38,845 nt of DNA from Candidatus Poribacteria bacterium. Lineage in GTDB: Bacteria > Poribacteria > WGA-4E > GCA-2687025. Below the pieces are notes generated by a model that saw nothing but the letters and a program-made list of their open reading frames with translations, did not search any database and was not told the origin of the DNA. Shown one piece after another: positions 1-8,255 of the stretch (positions within the stretch are counted from its first letter, which is position 1; the number at the start of each line of letters is the position of its first letter). Made by a program: the position numbers and the translations under genes. The stretch is taken from contig VGLH01000021.1 of the NCBI GenBank assembly GCA_016866785.1, positions 1-38,845 on the forward strand. Direction: 5' to 3'.

Positions 1-1
1 C

Positions 2-622
2 GCGTTCGACACCGGACCCGGGAACTGCCTGATCGATGCGACTGTCTCCGCCGTGACCGGCGGCAGTCAGACGTTCGACCTCGACGGAGCCATCGCGAAG
101 TCGGGACGAGCCAGTGACGAGATCGTGGCGTCACGGCTTGGCGACGCGTACTTCGCGCTGGCTCCCCCGAAGAGCACCGGACGAGAGCTGTTCAGCGCGG
201 ACTATGCGAATGCCATCATCGAGGAGGGACGTCGCCGAAGCCTGTCGGATGCCGATCTCGTGGCGACGGTCACGGAACTGACAGCGCGATCGATCGCCGA
301 CGCGTATCGCCGGTTCTTGGCGCATCGAGGCTCGATCGATGAGGTGTACGTCGCCGGCGGAGGGGCGAGGAACCCCGAGCTCATGCACCGACTGCGAATC
401 GCCCTCATCGACAGCGGGATCGTCGCCGATGCCCAGAGCCCCTCGGACATCGGAATCCGATCCGAGTCGAAGGAAGCGGTTGCGTTCGCCGTCCTCGCGC
501 GAGAGACGCTGCGCGGCGTGCCGTCTAACCTTCCAGGTGTCACCGGGGCGTCCTTCCCCGTGGTCCTCGGATCGGTGACGCCGCCGCAGCGCAGAGACAG
601 GACGGGGTGGCGAACATCTTGA
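2..622 (+). CDS. anmK: Anhydro-N-acetylmuramic acid kinase, C-terminal part (5' end outside window)
   Basis: The frame is open from the window edge, so only the last ~206 residues are visible; the family is ~370 long. The first residues read AFDTGPGNCLID, the sugar/nucleotide-binding FDTGPGN motif of AnmK. Later come VYVAGGGARNPELM (the adenosine-side glycine motif of the ASKHA fold) and SKEAVAFAVLA near the C-terminus. The enzyme phosphorylates and opens 1,6-anhydro-MurNAc released during cell-wall turnover, giving MurNAc-6-phosphate in the cytoplasm. The stop codon lies inside the promoter of the downstream tRNA-Glu. An internal GTG at 53 is not the true start, because the motif begins before it. 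Confidence 0.93.
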   Translation, partial: AFDTGPGNCLIDATVSAVTGGSQTFDLDGAIAKSGRASDEIVASRLGDAYFALAPPKSTGRELFSADYANAIIEEGRRRSLSDADLVATVTELTARSIADAYRRFLAHRGSIDEVYVAGGGARNPELMHRLRIALIDSGIVADAQSPSDIGIRSESKEAVAFAVLARETLRGVPSNLPGVTGASFPVVLGSVTPPQRRDRTGWRTS

Positions 623-647
623 CACCGGCTGCGAAGGCCTCCATAAT
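619..647 (+). promoter_or_regulatory. Sigma-70 promoter for tRNA-Glu
   Basis: TTGACA (619-624), a 17-base spacer and CATAAT (642-647) sit just upstream of the tRNA at 659. The -35 box overlaps the anmK stop codon. The same spacing recurs upstream of the other tRNA genes in the window. Confidence 0.7.
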
Positions 648-658
648 AGGGGCGTTGA

Positions 659-733
659 GGCGCTATCGTCTAGGGGTTAGGACGGGTGGTTCTCAGCCAT
701 CAAACCGGGGTTCGAATCCCCGTAGCGCTACCA
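659..733 (+). tRNA. tRNA-Glu (anticodon CTC), CCA encoded
   Basis: A full cloverleaf can be drawn: acceptor GGCGCTA/TAGCGCT (first pair G-T), D arm GTC...GAC, anticodon stem GGTGG/CCATC with loop TTCTCAG giving CTC, and T arm CGGGG-TTCGAAT-CCCCG. The discriminator base is A and CCA is encoded at 731-733. Confidence 0.96.
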
Positions 734-748
734 TTTCTCACGACTCCG

Positions 749-789
749 AGACGCCCCAGGCGCGATCTCGACAGCGCGATGGGGCGTCT
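749..789 (+). terminator. Hairpin downstream of tRNA-Glu, possible terminator
   Basis: AGACGCCCCA (749-758) and TGGGGCGTCT (780-789) form a perfect 10-bp inverted repeat around a 21-base loop. Only two T follow, so it may be a processing or weak termination signal rather than a classical intrinsic terminator. Confidence 0.5.
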
Positions 790-841
790 TGCCGTACGGT
801 GAGTCGACGCCACCCCGCGCGCACTCAGAGAGCGCGCCGAC

Positions 842-2278
842 ATGCCACACACTTCGGGTCCTATCGACGCTCCTGACGACGGTCGAGCCTCGCGATGGGG
901 AGCTCGACTCCCCACAGCGGTGGTCTGGTCGGCGACCATCGGTTGCGCCCTCGCCATCGGTGTCGCGGCGGGCAGGAACGCGACGACGCTGGTCCTCCCA
1001 GGGCTGGTCGCGGCGCTCGTCTGCCTGATCGCCGTCGTCGCTCCACACGCGTGTCTGCATCTGCTGGCGGTCGGTCTGCCCTTCTCGTTCCGATTCCTGC
1101 TGCCGAACCGCTCCGAGGTACAGGTTCCGTCCGAGCCGCTCATCGCCGCTCTGGTCGCGGCGCTGGTCTTGGATGCCCTTGCAGCGCGGGCACGACACAA
1201 CCGGTCGGACCCCTTTCCACTGCGAGCCCCCGTCACTGCATTCGTCGTCGCCGTGCTGTTGTCGATGATCCCAGCGGCGTTCTCGATGGGGGCCGTCAAG
1301 GGAGGAGCTCGATCCGTCGCGTACACGCTGGTACCGTTCGTCGTCTGGTCGCTGCTGCGCGACCGCGCGGCGTTTCTGCGCGTCGTGCGCTTGTCTTACG
1401 CGGCTGGTGTCATCGCGGCTATCGCGATGATCGCCCTGCTGTCAGGTAGACTTGGCGACTTGGCGCACACGACGGCGTACGTCGGTTCTCTGTTCACCAA
1501 CTACGCCGTGTACGGCGGCTACTTGACCGTGTTCCTGCTGCCGCTCCTGTCGCGGACGTTGTACGATTCGAGCGCGCGTCTCGCGGTTCCGCATCACGCG
1601 TTGCTGGCGGTCTTCGGCATGGCGATGCTCCTGTGTCTCTCTCGAGGGGCGTGGGTGTCGCTGCTGGGCGGGATGGGCTATCTGTTGGCTCAGAGATCGA
1701 GAGCCGTGCGAACCCGTAAGTGGGCGATCATCGCCGTGGGAGTCGCCGGCTTGGTGCTGCTCTTGGCGGTGCCAGGAGTCTACTCGTCGATCATGTCTCG
1801 CGCCTCGACGGTGCTGGACATGGACTACGCCTCGAACCGCACGCGCCTGCTGCGATGGGGCCACGCGCTCATGATGTTCGCGCAGAATCCGATCCTGGGC
1901 GGCGGCTTCGGCGCGTTCGCGCAGCAATACGAGAACGAGTCCTTCCTGGGAGAAAACGCGCGGTTCCAGCTAGGCGCGCATTCGGAGCACCTTCAAGTGC
2001 TCGCGGAGATGGGCGCGGTCGGGTTCCTATCCTGGATCTGGCTCTTGACGGCGTTCTTCGTCTACGGTCATCGGCTCCAGAAGCGGCTCACCGACACGTT
2101 CTGGCGGTCTGCCGTGCTGGGGATCCTCGCCTACGAGGCGGCGTTCGTCGTCCACTTCGTCGTCGGCAACTTCCTCGCAGGCGACCGCCTCTCCGTCCCG
2201 TTCTGGTTCGGGATCGGGGCGCTGCCGGTCATCGAGCGCATCGCACGTCAGGAGTCGGCGTCCGAACCGGGCTCCTAG
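842..2278 (+). CDS. O-antigen ligase/polymerase-like polytopic membrane protein (Wzy_C type)
   Basis: A 478-residue protein rich in hydrophobic segments, with about 10-12 predicted membrane spans by eye. The diagnostic part is the periplasmic loop around residues 335-390: NPILGGGFGAFAQ, then GAHSEHLQVLAEMGAVGFLSW. This is the H-x3-L-x4-E-x-G pattern of the O-antigen ligase/polymerase superfamily. Such proteins join undecaprenyl-linked glycans to lipid A or polymerise repeat units in the inner membrane. The substrate is unknown. The ATG at 842 has a poor ribosome site, so the start is uncertain. The stop shares a CTAG with the convergent murA stop (2275-2278), leaving no room for a separate terminator. 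Confidence 0.85.
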   Translation: MPHTSGPIDAPDDGRASRWGARLPTAVVWSATIGCALAIGVAAGRNATTLVLPGLVAALVCLIAVVAPHACLHLLAVGLPFSFRFLLPNRSEVQVPSEPLIAALVAALVLDALAARARHNRSDPFPLRAPVTAFVVAVLLSMIPAAFSMGAVKGGARSVAYTLVPFVVWSLLRDRAAFLRVVRLSYAAGVIAAIAMIALLSGRLGDLAHTTAYVGSLFTNYAVYGGYLTVFLLPLLSRTLYDSSARLAVPHHALLAVFGMAMLLCLSRGAWVSLLGGMGYLLAQRSRAVRTRKWAIIAVGVAGLVLLLAVPGVYSSIMSRASTVLDMDYASNRTRLLRWGHALMMFAQNPILGGGFGAFAQQYENESFLGENARFQLGAHSEHLQVLAEMGAVGFLSWIWLLTAFFVYGHRLQKRLTDTFWRSAVLGILAYEAAFVVHFVVGNFLAGDRLSVPFWFGIGALPVIERIARQESASEPGS

Positions 2279-3540
2279 TCGGCGACGCGTCGGATGTCCG
2301 CCCCCACGGACGAGAGCTTGTGCTCGATCCGCTCGTAGCCACGATCGATGTGGTAGACCCGCGAGACGACCGTCTCTCCCTGCGCCGCCAACGCTGCCAA
2401 CACGAGCACGACGCCAGCCCGCAGATCCGATGCCATCACGGGCGCGCCGCTCAGCGAACGGACGCCGGACACGAGTGCCGCGTTGTCGTCCAGAGCGATC
2501 TGCGCACCCATACGCTGGAGCTCCGGCACGTGCATAAACCGCTCGATGTAGATGTTCTCGGTGATGCGGCTCGTGCCCTGCGCGAGACACATCAAGCCCA
2601 TGAACTGCGCCTGCATGTCCGTTGGGAACCCGGGATAAGTCTCCGTGCTGACATCGACCGAACGAATGCCGTTCGGGACCGTCACGCGGCAGTCCTTTCC
2701 GTCCCAGTCGAGCCATACATCCGCTTCGGTGAGCTTTCCCAGAACGCTCGACAGGTGCTGCCGACGCGCGCCGCGAACGCGGATATCGCCGCGAGTGATC
2801 GCGCCGGCGAGCAGGAAGGTTCCCGCCTCGATCCGGTCCGGGATGATCGTGTACTCGACGCCCTTGAGAGACGGGACGCCTTCGACCACGAGCGTGTTCG
2901 TGCCGGCTCCGGTGATGCGCGCTCCCATGGCGTTGAGGAAATCGGCGAGATCGACGATTTCGGGCTCCGCTGCGGCGTCATGGATCGTCGAGGTCCCTTC
3001 GGCGAGAACCGCTGCCATGAGCACGTTCGCTGTCGCGCCGACGGACGTGCCGTGCGGGCCCATCAGCGACATCTCGGCGCCGCGCAGACGACCCGCCTCG
3101 GCGATGATGAAACCGTGTTCCACCCGAACCGTCGCGCCTAGGGCCTCCATGCCTCGCAGGTGAAGATCGACGGGACGGGGTCCGAACGCGCATCCTCCGG
3201 GGAAGGAGACTCGCGCCTGTCCGAACCGCGCCAGCAATGGGCCCAAGACGTAGATCGACGCGCGCATCTTGCGCACCAGGTCGTAGGGAGCCTCGATGCC
3301 CAGCGAATCGCTGGCGCCGATTGAGAGCGAGCCATCGTGGTAGGAGGTACGGACGCCGAGATGCTCGAGAACGCCGCAGAGCGTCTCGATGTCTTTGAGA
3401 TCGGGAACCCCGTGGATGCGGCTGTCCGTCGTGCCGAGGATGCCGGCGGCGACGGCGACCGGAAGTGCGGCGTTCTTCGAGCCGCTGACCTCGAGGACGC
3501 CTTCGAGAGGAATGCCGCCGTTGATGACGAATCGGTCCAT
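2275..3540 (-). CDS. murA: UDP-N-acetylglucosamine 1-carboxyvinyltransferase
   Basis: A full-length 421-residue MurA, the first committed cytoplasmic enzyme of peptidoglycan synthesis (enolpyruvyl transfer from PEP to UDP-GlcNAc). SGSKNAALP gives K22 and N23 of the active site. The mobile loop FPGGCAFGPRPVDLHL carries the catalytic Cys117, the residue attacked by fosfomycin. The C-terminal inside-out alpha/beta barrel half is complete (PTDMQAQFM; DLRAGVVLVLAAL). AGGAG lies 7 bases before the ATG at 3540. It lies 72 bases downstream of prmC on the same strand, an arrangement known in many bacteria. Confidence 0.97.
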   Translation of the reverse strand: MDRFVINGGIPLEGVLEVSGSKNAALPVAVAAGILGTTDSRIHGVPDLKDIETLCGVLEHLGVRTSYHDGSLSIGASDSLGIEAPYDLVRKMRASIYVLGPLLARFGQARVSFPGGCAFGPRPVDLHLRGMEALGATVRVEHGFIIAEAGRLRGAEMSLMGPHGTSVGATANVLMAAVLAEGTSTIHDAAAEPEIVDLADFLNAMGARITGAGTNTLVVEGVPSLKGVEYTIIPDRIEAGTFLLAGAITRGDIRVRGARRQHLSSVLGKLTEADVWLDWDGKDCRVTVPNGIRSVDVSTETYPGFPTDMQAQFMGLMCLAQGTSRITENIYIERFMHVPELQRMGAQIALDDNAALVSGVRSLSGAPVMASDLRAGVVLVLAALAAQGETVVSRVYHIDRGYERIEHKLSSVGADIRRVAD

Positions 3541-3612
3541 CGGAGTGCTCCTGGATCGGTGCGAACGCGAGGCAGTTGGGAGAACGCTGTGCGAAGCGCG
3601 CGTTCAGTCGGC

Positions 3613-4509
3613 TCAGTCGTCGGATCGACGCGCGACGACGACCCGCTCAACCCCTGCCAGGTCCTTGACGGTCGCCACATCGACGAATGCCTGAGTCGCG
3701 CGGACCATCTCGACGACAAGGCTGGATTGACCCGCGCCAACCTCGAGTGCCAGCCAGCCGCCGCCAACGATGCGCGCTGGCGTTTTTTCGACCAGACGCC
3801 TCAGCAAGCACAAGCCGTCAGCGCCGCCGTCCAGCGCAAGCCTGGGCTCGTGCTCGGCGATCTCCGGCTCGAGGTCGGCGCAGTCAGCGCTTGGGATATA
3901 AGGTAAGTTCGACACGACAGCCGTGAAGGTTTCACGCGGATGGAGCGCGCCGAACAGGTCGCCGCATCGGAAGGCGATGCGCGATTCGACGCCATGCCGC
4001 GAGGCGTTCTTGCGAGCCACCGCGAGCGCGCCTGCGGAAATGTCCGCGGCGACCGCTTCCATGCGGTCGGGTCCGATCTCGCGCGCGATGGCGATGACTA
4101 TGGCTCCGCTGCCAGTGCCAACGTCGAGCACTCGGATCGGCGCTCCGGCAGGACGCTTCTGCAGACAACCGACCACGGTTTCGACCAGCGTCTCCGTGTC
4201 GGGTCGAGGAACGAGGACGTCGCGCGTGACCCAGAACGGCAGCCCCCAGAACTCCTTCTCGCCGACGATGTAGGCAACGGGTTCTCTCGCGGCGCGACGG
4301 CGCACGAGCTCTCGGTACACGTCGAGCACATCGGCAGGCACGATCTGCTGGAACCCGACGTAGAGGTCCATCCGGCTCTTGCCTGAGGCATGCGCGAGCA
4401 GCAACTCGGCGTCCAGCCGAGGCGTCGAGACGCCCCGCTGTCCGAGATACTCACTGACGGACCCGATCAGCTCGAGCGTCCGCCATTGCCGATCAGCGCG
4501 GTCGGTCAT
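3613..4509 (-). CDS. prmC: Peptide chain release factor N5-glutamine methyltransferase
   Basis: PrmC/HemK methylates the GGQ glutamine of release factors using SAM. The N-terminal helical domain is followed by PRPDTE (101-106), the SAM-binding DVGTGSG (129-135), and SNLPYIP (200-206). That last motif is a variant of the usual NPPY, with Leu in place of the first Pro. The start chosen is the ATG at 4509 (298 aa), because GGAGG at 4520-4524 lies 10 bases upstream. The longer frame from a GTG at 4536 has no ribosome site. It is probably co-transcribed with murA. No release-factor gene is visible upstream, where a repeat region lies instead. Confidence 0.94.
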   Translation of the reverse strand: MTDRADRQWRTLELIGSVSEYLGQRGVSTPRLDAELLLAHASGKSRMDLYVGFQQIVPADVLDVYRELVRRRAAREPVAYIVGEKEFWGLPFWVTRDVLVPRPDTETLVETVVGCLQKRPAGAPIRVLDVGTGSGAIVIAIAREIGPDRMEAVAADISAGALAVARKNASRHGVESRIAFRCGDLFGALHPRETFTAVVSNLPYIPSADCADLEPEIAEHEPRLALDGGADGLCLLRRLVEKTPARIVGGGWLALEVGAGQSSLVVEMVRATQAFVDVATVKDLAGVERVVVARRSDD

Positions 4510-4627
4510 CGAGCCACGTCCTCCAGGTCTCGTCACGGGCGGGCGCTGGGTTGGGCGTCCGAGTTCTTAGGCTCCGTGCGAGATGTCGGCAGACTGAGTG
4601 GTTCATTTCGAAAACCGGTTACGATTC

Positions 4628-4689
4628 GTAGGGGCGACCCGACAGGTCGCCTTCGTCGTGAAACGGGCGACGCCCCGCGTCGCCCCTGC
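4628..4689. repeat. Intergenic inverted repeat (GTAGGGGCGAC family)
   Basis: The segment starts GTAGGGGCGAC and ends GTCGCCCCTGC, so the whole 62 bases can fold back on itself. Inside is a smaller hairpin, GGCGACC/GGTCGCC. A related hairpin lies at 38050-38077. The surrounding 4510-4750 gap contains no gene. Weaker inverted ends (ACTGAGTGGT at 4593-4602, ACCACTGAGA at 4730-4739) may mark a ~147-bp element. Confidence 0.6.
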
Positions 4690-4750
4690 TCCACGCCGTC
4701 CGTTGATTCGGCGGATATCTACACGACCGACCACTGAGACGGTCCAGGGT

Positions 4751-6958
4751 TCAACGCCCACCCAGGTAGGTGATCCGCTCGCGCGCGATCTCGGCGTGGT
4801 TCCCGTCTGGATCGAGCGCGATGAGCTGATGCCATCGCTCCAAAGCGCCCCCGATGTCGCCGGATGCCTCCAGAGCCAACGCCAGGTTGTACAGCGCGAG
4901 CTCCGAACGTGGATCGAGGCTGACGGCTCTTGTCAGGTACGGGAGCCCTTCGTCAGACCGTCCGATGTTGTGCAAGCCGTAACCATAGTTCATCAGCGCT
5001 TCTGGATCGTCCGGGGCGAGCTCGACGGCTCGCCCCAGCGCATCTAGCGCCTCGGAGCGTACCGCGCCCTCGCCATGCCGCAGACCGAGGAAACCGAAGT
5101 CCTTGAGCACTTCAACATCGTCGGGAGCGCCCTTCACTGCCCGTCGAAGCATTTCGAGAGCGCGGGTTCCTTGATCGGAGTTGGCGTAGACATCCGCGAG
5201 GTACAGAAGCCCCTCGATCCCCATGAAGCCGAGCTCGTCAGCCCGCTCGAACGCGCGCGTCGCCTCTGCCGTGGAAGACTGGCGTTTGTAGGCGACTCCG
5301 AGCGCGTAGTGCGCGCCGCCGAGGCTCGGATCCAATGCGACGGCGCGGCTCAGATGCTTGAGGGCGTCTTCTGGGTCGTAGAGCCGCACGAACCCCGTGT
5401 TTCCCATCGTGAAGTTGAGGAGGAAGACGCCCCATCGATAGTAGAGCTTCGCGTTCGTCGCGTCGAGCTCGGACGCCTCCTGATAGAGCCGCAGGGCTTT
5501 CAACTGCCCCAGGTCGTCGTAGATGGTTCCCAGACGGAACCGCCATTCGGCATTGCTGGGAACCAGGGCGACCGCTCGTTCGTACGCGCCAGCCGCTTCA
5601 CGCAGATGAGCCCGCCATGCGTCCTTGTCGCCGGCATCGCGCGCCGCTTTCGCGAGCTGGACCAGACCGTCGCCGAGTTCCGCCTCCTTCTGCGGCATGT
5701 CGGGGGATGTCGCCAAGAGCTGTCGCGTCGTCTCGACGTACGCTTCCGTGTTTCCTTCGCGTCGATAGACCTCCGACAAGGGAGCCAAGACGCTCGGATC
5801 CGCGTCTGCGCCGGCGCTGGCGGCAGCGGCTTTGAGCTCTTCCGCAGCCTGCTCCGGGGCTTCTTGCGAAAGCAGAACCGCCAGTTCGGCTCGTGCAGCG
5901 GCGTTCGACGGATCGGCTGCCTTGGCGAGTTCGAATCGGCGTCGAGCGGCGGCTCGGTCGCCGGTCTTGAGGAGGAGCTTGCCGACGAACAGCTGCAGAT
6001 GGGCGTTGCCGGGTTCTCTCTCCAGGGCTCGCTCCAGCGTCGGCAGCGCCTTGAGTGTGGTTGAGCCCTTCAGCTCCTCGACGACATCGGCGTACCGCTT
6101 GTCGAGCGCCAACGCGCTCCGTATCGACAGGATCGCGTACCGACCGTTGTCGTTATCCAGGAATATGTTCGCCAACTCGTAACGGGACCTGGCGTTGTCG
6201 GGATCGTACGTCCGCGCGCGGCGGTACATGTCCACCGCCTTGTCCGACTCGTTCTGGTGAGCGTAGATTTTGCCCAGCGCGTAGTAGATCGCAGGCGACC
6301 GCTGCCGATGACGTAGCGCGATCCCGAGGTGTTCAGCCGACTCGTCGTACCGTCCCTTGATGCGCAGCACTTCCGCCAGTCGCAAGCGAGAATCCACGTC
6401 GTCGGGCTCGTGGTCGAGAATCTCGCCGAGGACCACCTCCGCCTGTGTATAGTCCCGGCTCTGTAGATGGACGTTCGCCGCGATATGGCGCGCTTCGGCG
6501 TCGTACGTCGGCTCGTCATCCGACGCCATCGCCGGGTCGAGCAGGGGTCTCAGAGTCTCCAACGCTGTCGCGCTGTCGCGCAGCGCGTAAGCGGCTTCGG
6601 CGACCCGTCGTCGGGCTTCGGCGTCTCCCGGTAGGAGAGCCATCGCCGCTTGCAGATGCTCGAGCGCCTGCTCCATCTGGCTCGTAGTCACGCCCGGAGT
6701 TGACAGACGTCGGAGCAACTCACCGTATCCATATCGAGCCAGCGCGTCGTCAGATGATGCATCGACGCGGCTCTGGAGGTACGCCAGCGCCTCGGATGCC
6801 TGGCTTGCCTTCGTGATACGGTCGAGCGCCGCACGGTAGCCGGCGCACGTTTGGGCGGTCTCGGCGAACGCCTGAGCGACGCTCATCGACGCCGCCTCGG
6901 ACGCCTTTCCCGCCGCCAGCATAAGCAGTACCGCTGCCGCCACTGCGACGCGTCCCAT
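4751..6958 (-). CDS. Exported tetratricopeptide-repeat protein
   Basis: A 735-residue protein. A short hydrophobic signal sequence (MGRVAVAAAVLLMLAAG) is followed by roughly fifteen or more TPR units to the C-terminus. Clear units are PDDVDSRLRLAEVLRIKGRY, YYALGKIYAHQNESDKAVDM and ALYNLALALEASGDIGGALE. TPR proteins are helical scaffolds for protein assembly; the partner here cannot be named. The start at 6958 is chosen over an upstream extension to 7141 because GAGGAA precedes it and the signal peptide begins there. The longer frame would also overlap the upstream gene. It lies 17 bases downstream of the 6976-7890 gene, so the two probably form one transcript. Confidence 0.85.
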   Translation of the reverse strand: MGRVAVAAAVLLMLAAGKASEAASMSVAQAFAETAQTCAGYRAALDRITKASQASEALAYLQSRVDASSDDALARYGYGELLRRLSTPGVTTSQMEQALEHLQAAMALLPGDAEARRRVAEAAYALRDSATALETLRPLLDPAMASDDEPTYDAEARHIAANVHLQSRDYTQAEVVLGEILDHEPDDVDSRLRLAEVLRIKGRYDESAEHLGIALRHRQRSPAIYYALGKIYAHQNESDKAVDMYRRARTYDPDNARSRYELANIFLDNDNGRYAILSIRSALALDKRYADVVEELKGSTTLKALPTLERALEREPGNAHLQLFVGKLLLKTGDRAAARRRFELAKAADPSNAAARAELAVLLSQEAPEQAAEELKAAAASAGADADPSVLAPLSEVYRREGNTEAYVETTRQLLATSPDMPQKEAELGDGLVQLAKAARDAGDKDAWRAHLREAAGAYERAVALVPSNAEWRFRLGTIYDDLGQLKALRLYQEASELDATNAKLYYRWGVFLLNFTMGNTGFVRLYDPEDALKHLSRAVALDPSLGGAHYALGVAYKRQSSTAEATRAFERADELGFMGIEGLLYLADVYANSDQGTRALEMLRRAVKGAPDDVEVLKDFGFLGLRHGEGAVRSEALDALGRAVELAPDDPEALMNYGYGLHNIGRSDEGLPYLTRAVSLDPRSELALYNLALALEASGDIGGALERWHQLIALDPDGNHAEIARERITYLGGR

Positions 6959-6975
6959 CGCACTTCCTCGGATTC

Positions 6976-7890
6976 CTATCGACCCGTCCGCCTCGTACGA
7001 GACGAACGATGTTCGTCGCCTTCGGTTGACGTGTCGCCCGGAAGCTGGAACACGCTCGTGCCCCGGCCTCGCCTCAGCGAGCTCCCTTGAGCGTAGGCTT
7101 CCAGTGCGCCGAAGATTGCCTCGTGAGTCAGTGCCTCCCACGGGTGGATCGTGGCGTAGAGCGACGAAAACGCTTCGATGGCGGCGGTCGGTCCCAACGT
7201 GGTCAACAGCCTTCCGATACTCTCACGGAGCCATCCCTCCAGGTCGTCGTATACGCGCGAGGCGTCCAGCCGCACGGGCGGCTTGGAGGTCGGGACCCAC
7301 TGACCGGATTGCCGCTTGAACCGCGCCCGACCCCAACTGCGGGGCTCACGGGCGGGCTCACCGATCTGAATGATCTCCCGATCCAGGAGGATGTACTCGA
7401 CCACATCCATGGGGAGCCCGTGATGGAACCGCACGATGTCTTCGGTTTCGCGGACGTAGTGGGTTCCGATTTCCGCGTCTCGCCGGTCGATGACGACGAC
7501 GACCATCCCGGAGCCTGCTCCGTACAGGCGCGACCTGCCACGCGTGTACCCATGGGCGATCCGCGGCTCGAACGTCGTCCAGAGCCCACCCTTGCTGAAC
7601 AAGCCGTGCTCCGCGATACGCTCTGCGCGTTCCCCGGTCGTGCCGTGCCACAGGACCCATGCGTCGGAACCGAGCTCGGCGTAGCGGGCGCTGCCAGAGA
7701 CGCCGTGCATGGTCGCCCACAGGTTCAGGTCCGCTACGCCGGCGATTTGTCGACGAGTGCTGAAAGCCAGAGCCCCCAGAGTCGCGTTCCAGGAGGTCTT
7801 TCCACGCGGCAGGTAGTCTAGATCGCCGAACCCGTCGCGAGCCGCGTGCCGGTTCTTCTGCCATATGGTCGGGTTGTCCGCGACGTGCAC
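6976..7890 (-). CDS. Uncharacterised protein with ADP-ribosyltransferase-like (Tpt1/PARP-like) features
   Basis: A 304-residue soluble protein I do not recognise by name. Residues 80-135 read LWHGTTGERAERIAEHGLF, then GGLWTTFEPRIAHGY and GMVVVVIDRR. This resembles the H-G-T ... helix-G-L ... x-T/S-x-x-x-x-A-x-x-Y ... beta-strand layout of ART-fold enzymes, with H82 and Y115 as candidate NAD-binding residues; the third catalytic residue is not obvious. The C-terminus is basic and low in complexity. The start is a GTG with only a weak ribosome site (AAAGGG), so the N-terminus is uncertain. It sits downstream of tRNA-Val and tRNA-Asp on the same strand and upstream of the TPR gene. Function is inference only. 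Confidence 0.7.
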   Translation of the reverse strand: MHVADNPTIWQKNRHAARDGFGDLDYLPRGKTSWNATLGALAFSTRRQIAGVADLNLWATMHGVSGSARYAELGSDAWVLWHGTTGERAERIAEHGLFSKGGLWTTFEPRIAHGYTRGRSRLYGAGSGMVVVVIDRRDAEIGTHYVRETEDIVRFHHGLPMDVVEYILLDREIIQIGEPAREPRSWGRARFKRQSGQWVPTSKPPVRLDASRVYDDLEGWLRESIGRLLTTLGPTAAIEAFSSLYATIHPWEALTHEAIFGALEAYAQGSSLRRGRGTSVFQLPGDTSTEGDEHRSSRTRRTGR

Positions 7891-7994
7891 GGGAGTGCCC
7901 TTTCGCGACTTCGAGACGTGCGTGCGCCTCGTCCTGAAGGTAGCGTCGCAGAACGATGGGGTGCAACGAGGGTCGTCGGTCGGGGTGGCGGGGA

Positions 7995-8073
7995 TGGCGG
8001 ACCTGACGGGATTTGAACCCGCGATCTTCTGCGTGACAGGCAGATGTGTTAGGCCAGGCTACACCACAGGTCC
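7995..8073 (-). tRNA. tRNA-Asp (anticodon GTC), CCA encoded
   Basis: On the minus strand: acceptor GGACCTG/CAGGTCC, D stem GTGT/ACAC, anticodon stem TCTGC/GCAGA with loop CTGTCAC giving GTC, and T arm GCGGG-TTCAAAT-CCCGT. The discriminator is G, as expected for Asp, and CCA is encoded at 7995-7997. Confidence 0.96.
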
Positions 8074-8094
8074 GCAAGCGCCTGAATCGGGAAG

Positions 8095-8169
8095 TGGTGA
8101 GCGGAACAGGATTTGAACCTGTGACCTACGGTTTGTAAGACCGCCGCTCTACCCCTGAGCTACCCGCTC
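8095..8169 (-). tRNA. tRNA-Val (anticodon TAC), CCA encoded
   Basis: On the minus strand: acceptor GAGCGGG/TCCGCTC, D stem GCTC/GAGC, anticodon stem GCGGT/ACCGT with loop CTTACAA giving TAC, and T arm ACAGG-TTCAAAT-CCTGT. The discriminator is A and CCA is encoded. It is the first gene of a Val-Asp tRNA transcript, 21 bases upstream of tRNA-Asp. Confidence 0.96.
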
Positions 8170-8209
8170 GTACCGTGGCGTGCGCCCCGGTTCCCGAATG
8201 CCAGTATGA

Positions 8210-8238
8210 AGTGTAGTCGGCTCGACTTGGGGTGTCAA
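8210..8238 (-). promoter_or_regulatory. Sigma-70 promoter of the tRNA-Val/tRNA-Asp operon
   Basis: Read on the minus strand, TTGACA (8233-8238), a 17-base spacer and TACACT (8210-8215) place the start ~35 bases before tRNA-Val. It faces away from the ssrA promoter at 8886. Confidence 0.72.
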
Positions 8239-8255
8239 GCGAATCGCAGCGTTCG

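Noticed and set aside
4510-4536. Longer start for prmC
   Set aside because: The GTG at 4536 has no ribosome site, while the ATG at 4509 has GGAGG 10 bases upstream and a family-like N-terminus.
6959-7141. Longer start for the TPR gene
   Set aside because: It would overlap the upstream gene and bury the signal peptide that begins at 6958.
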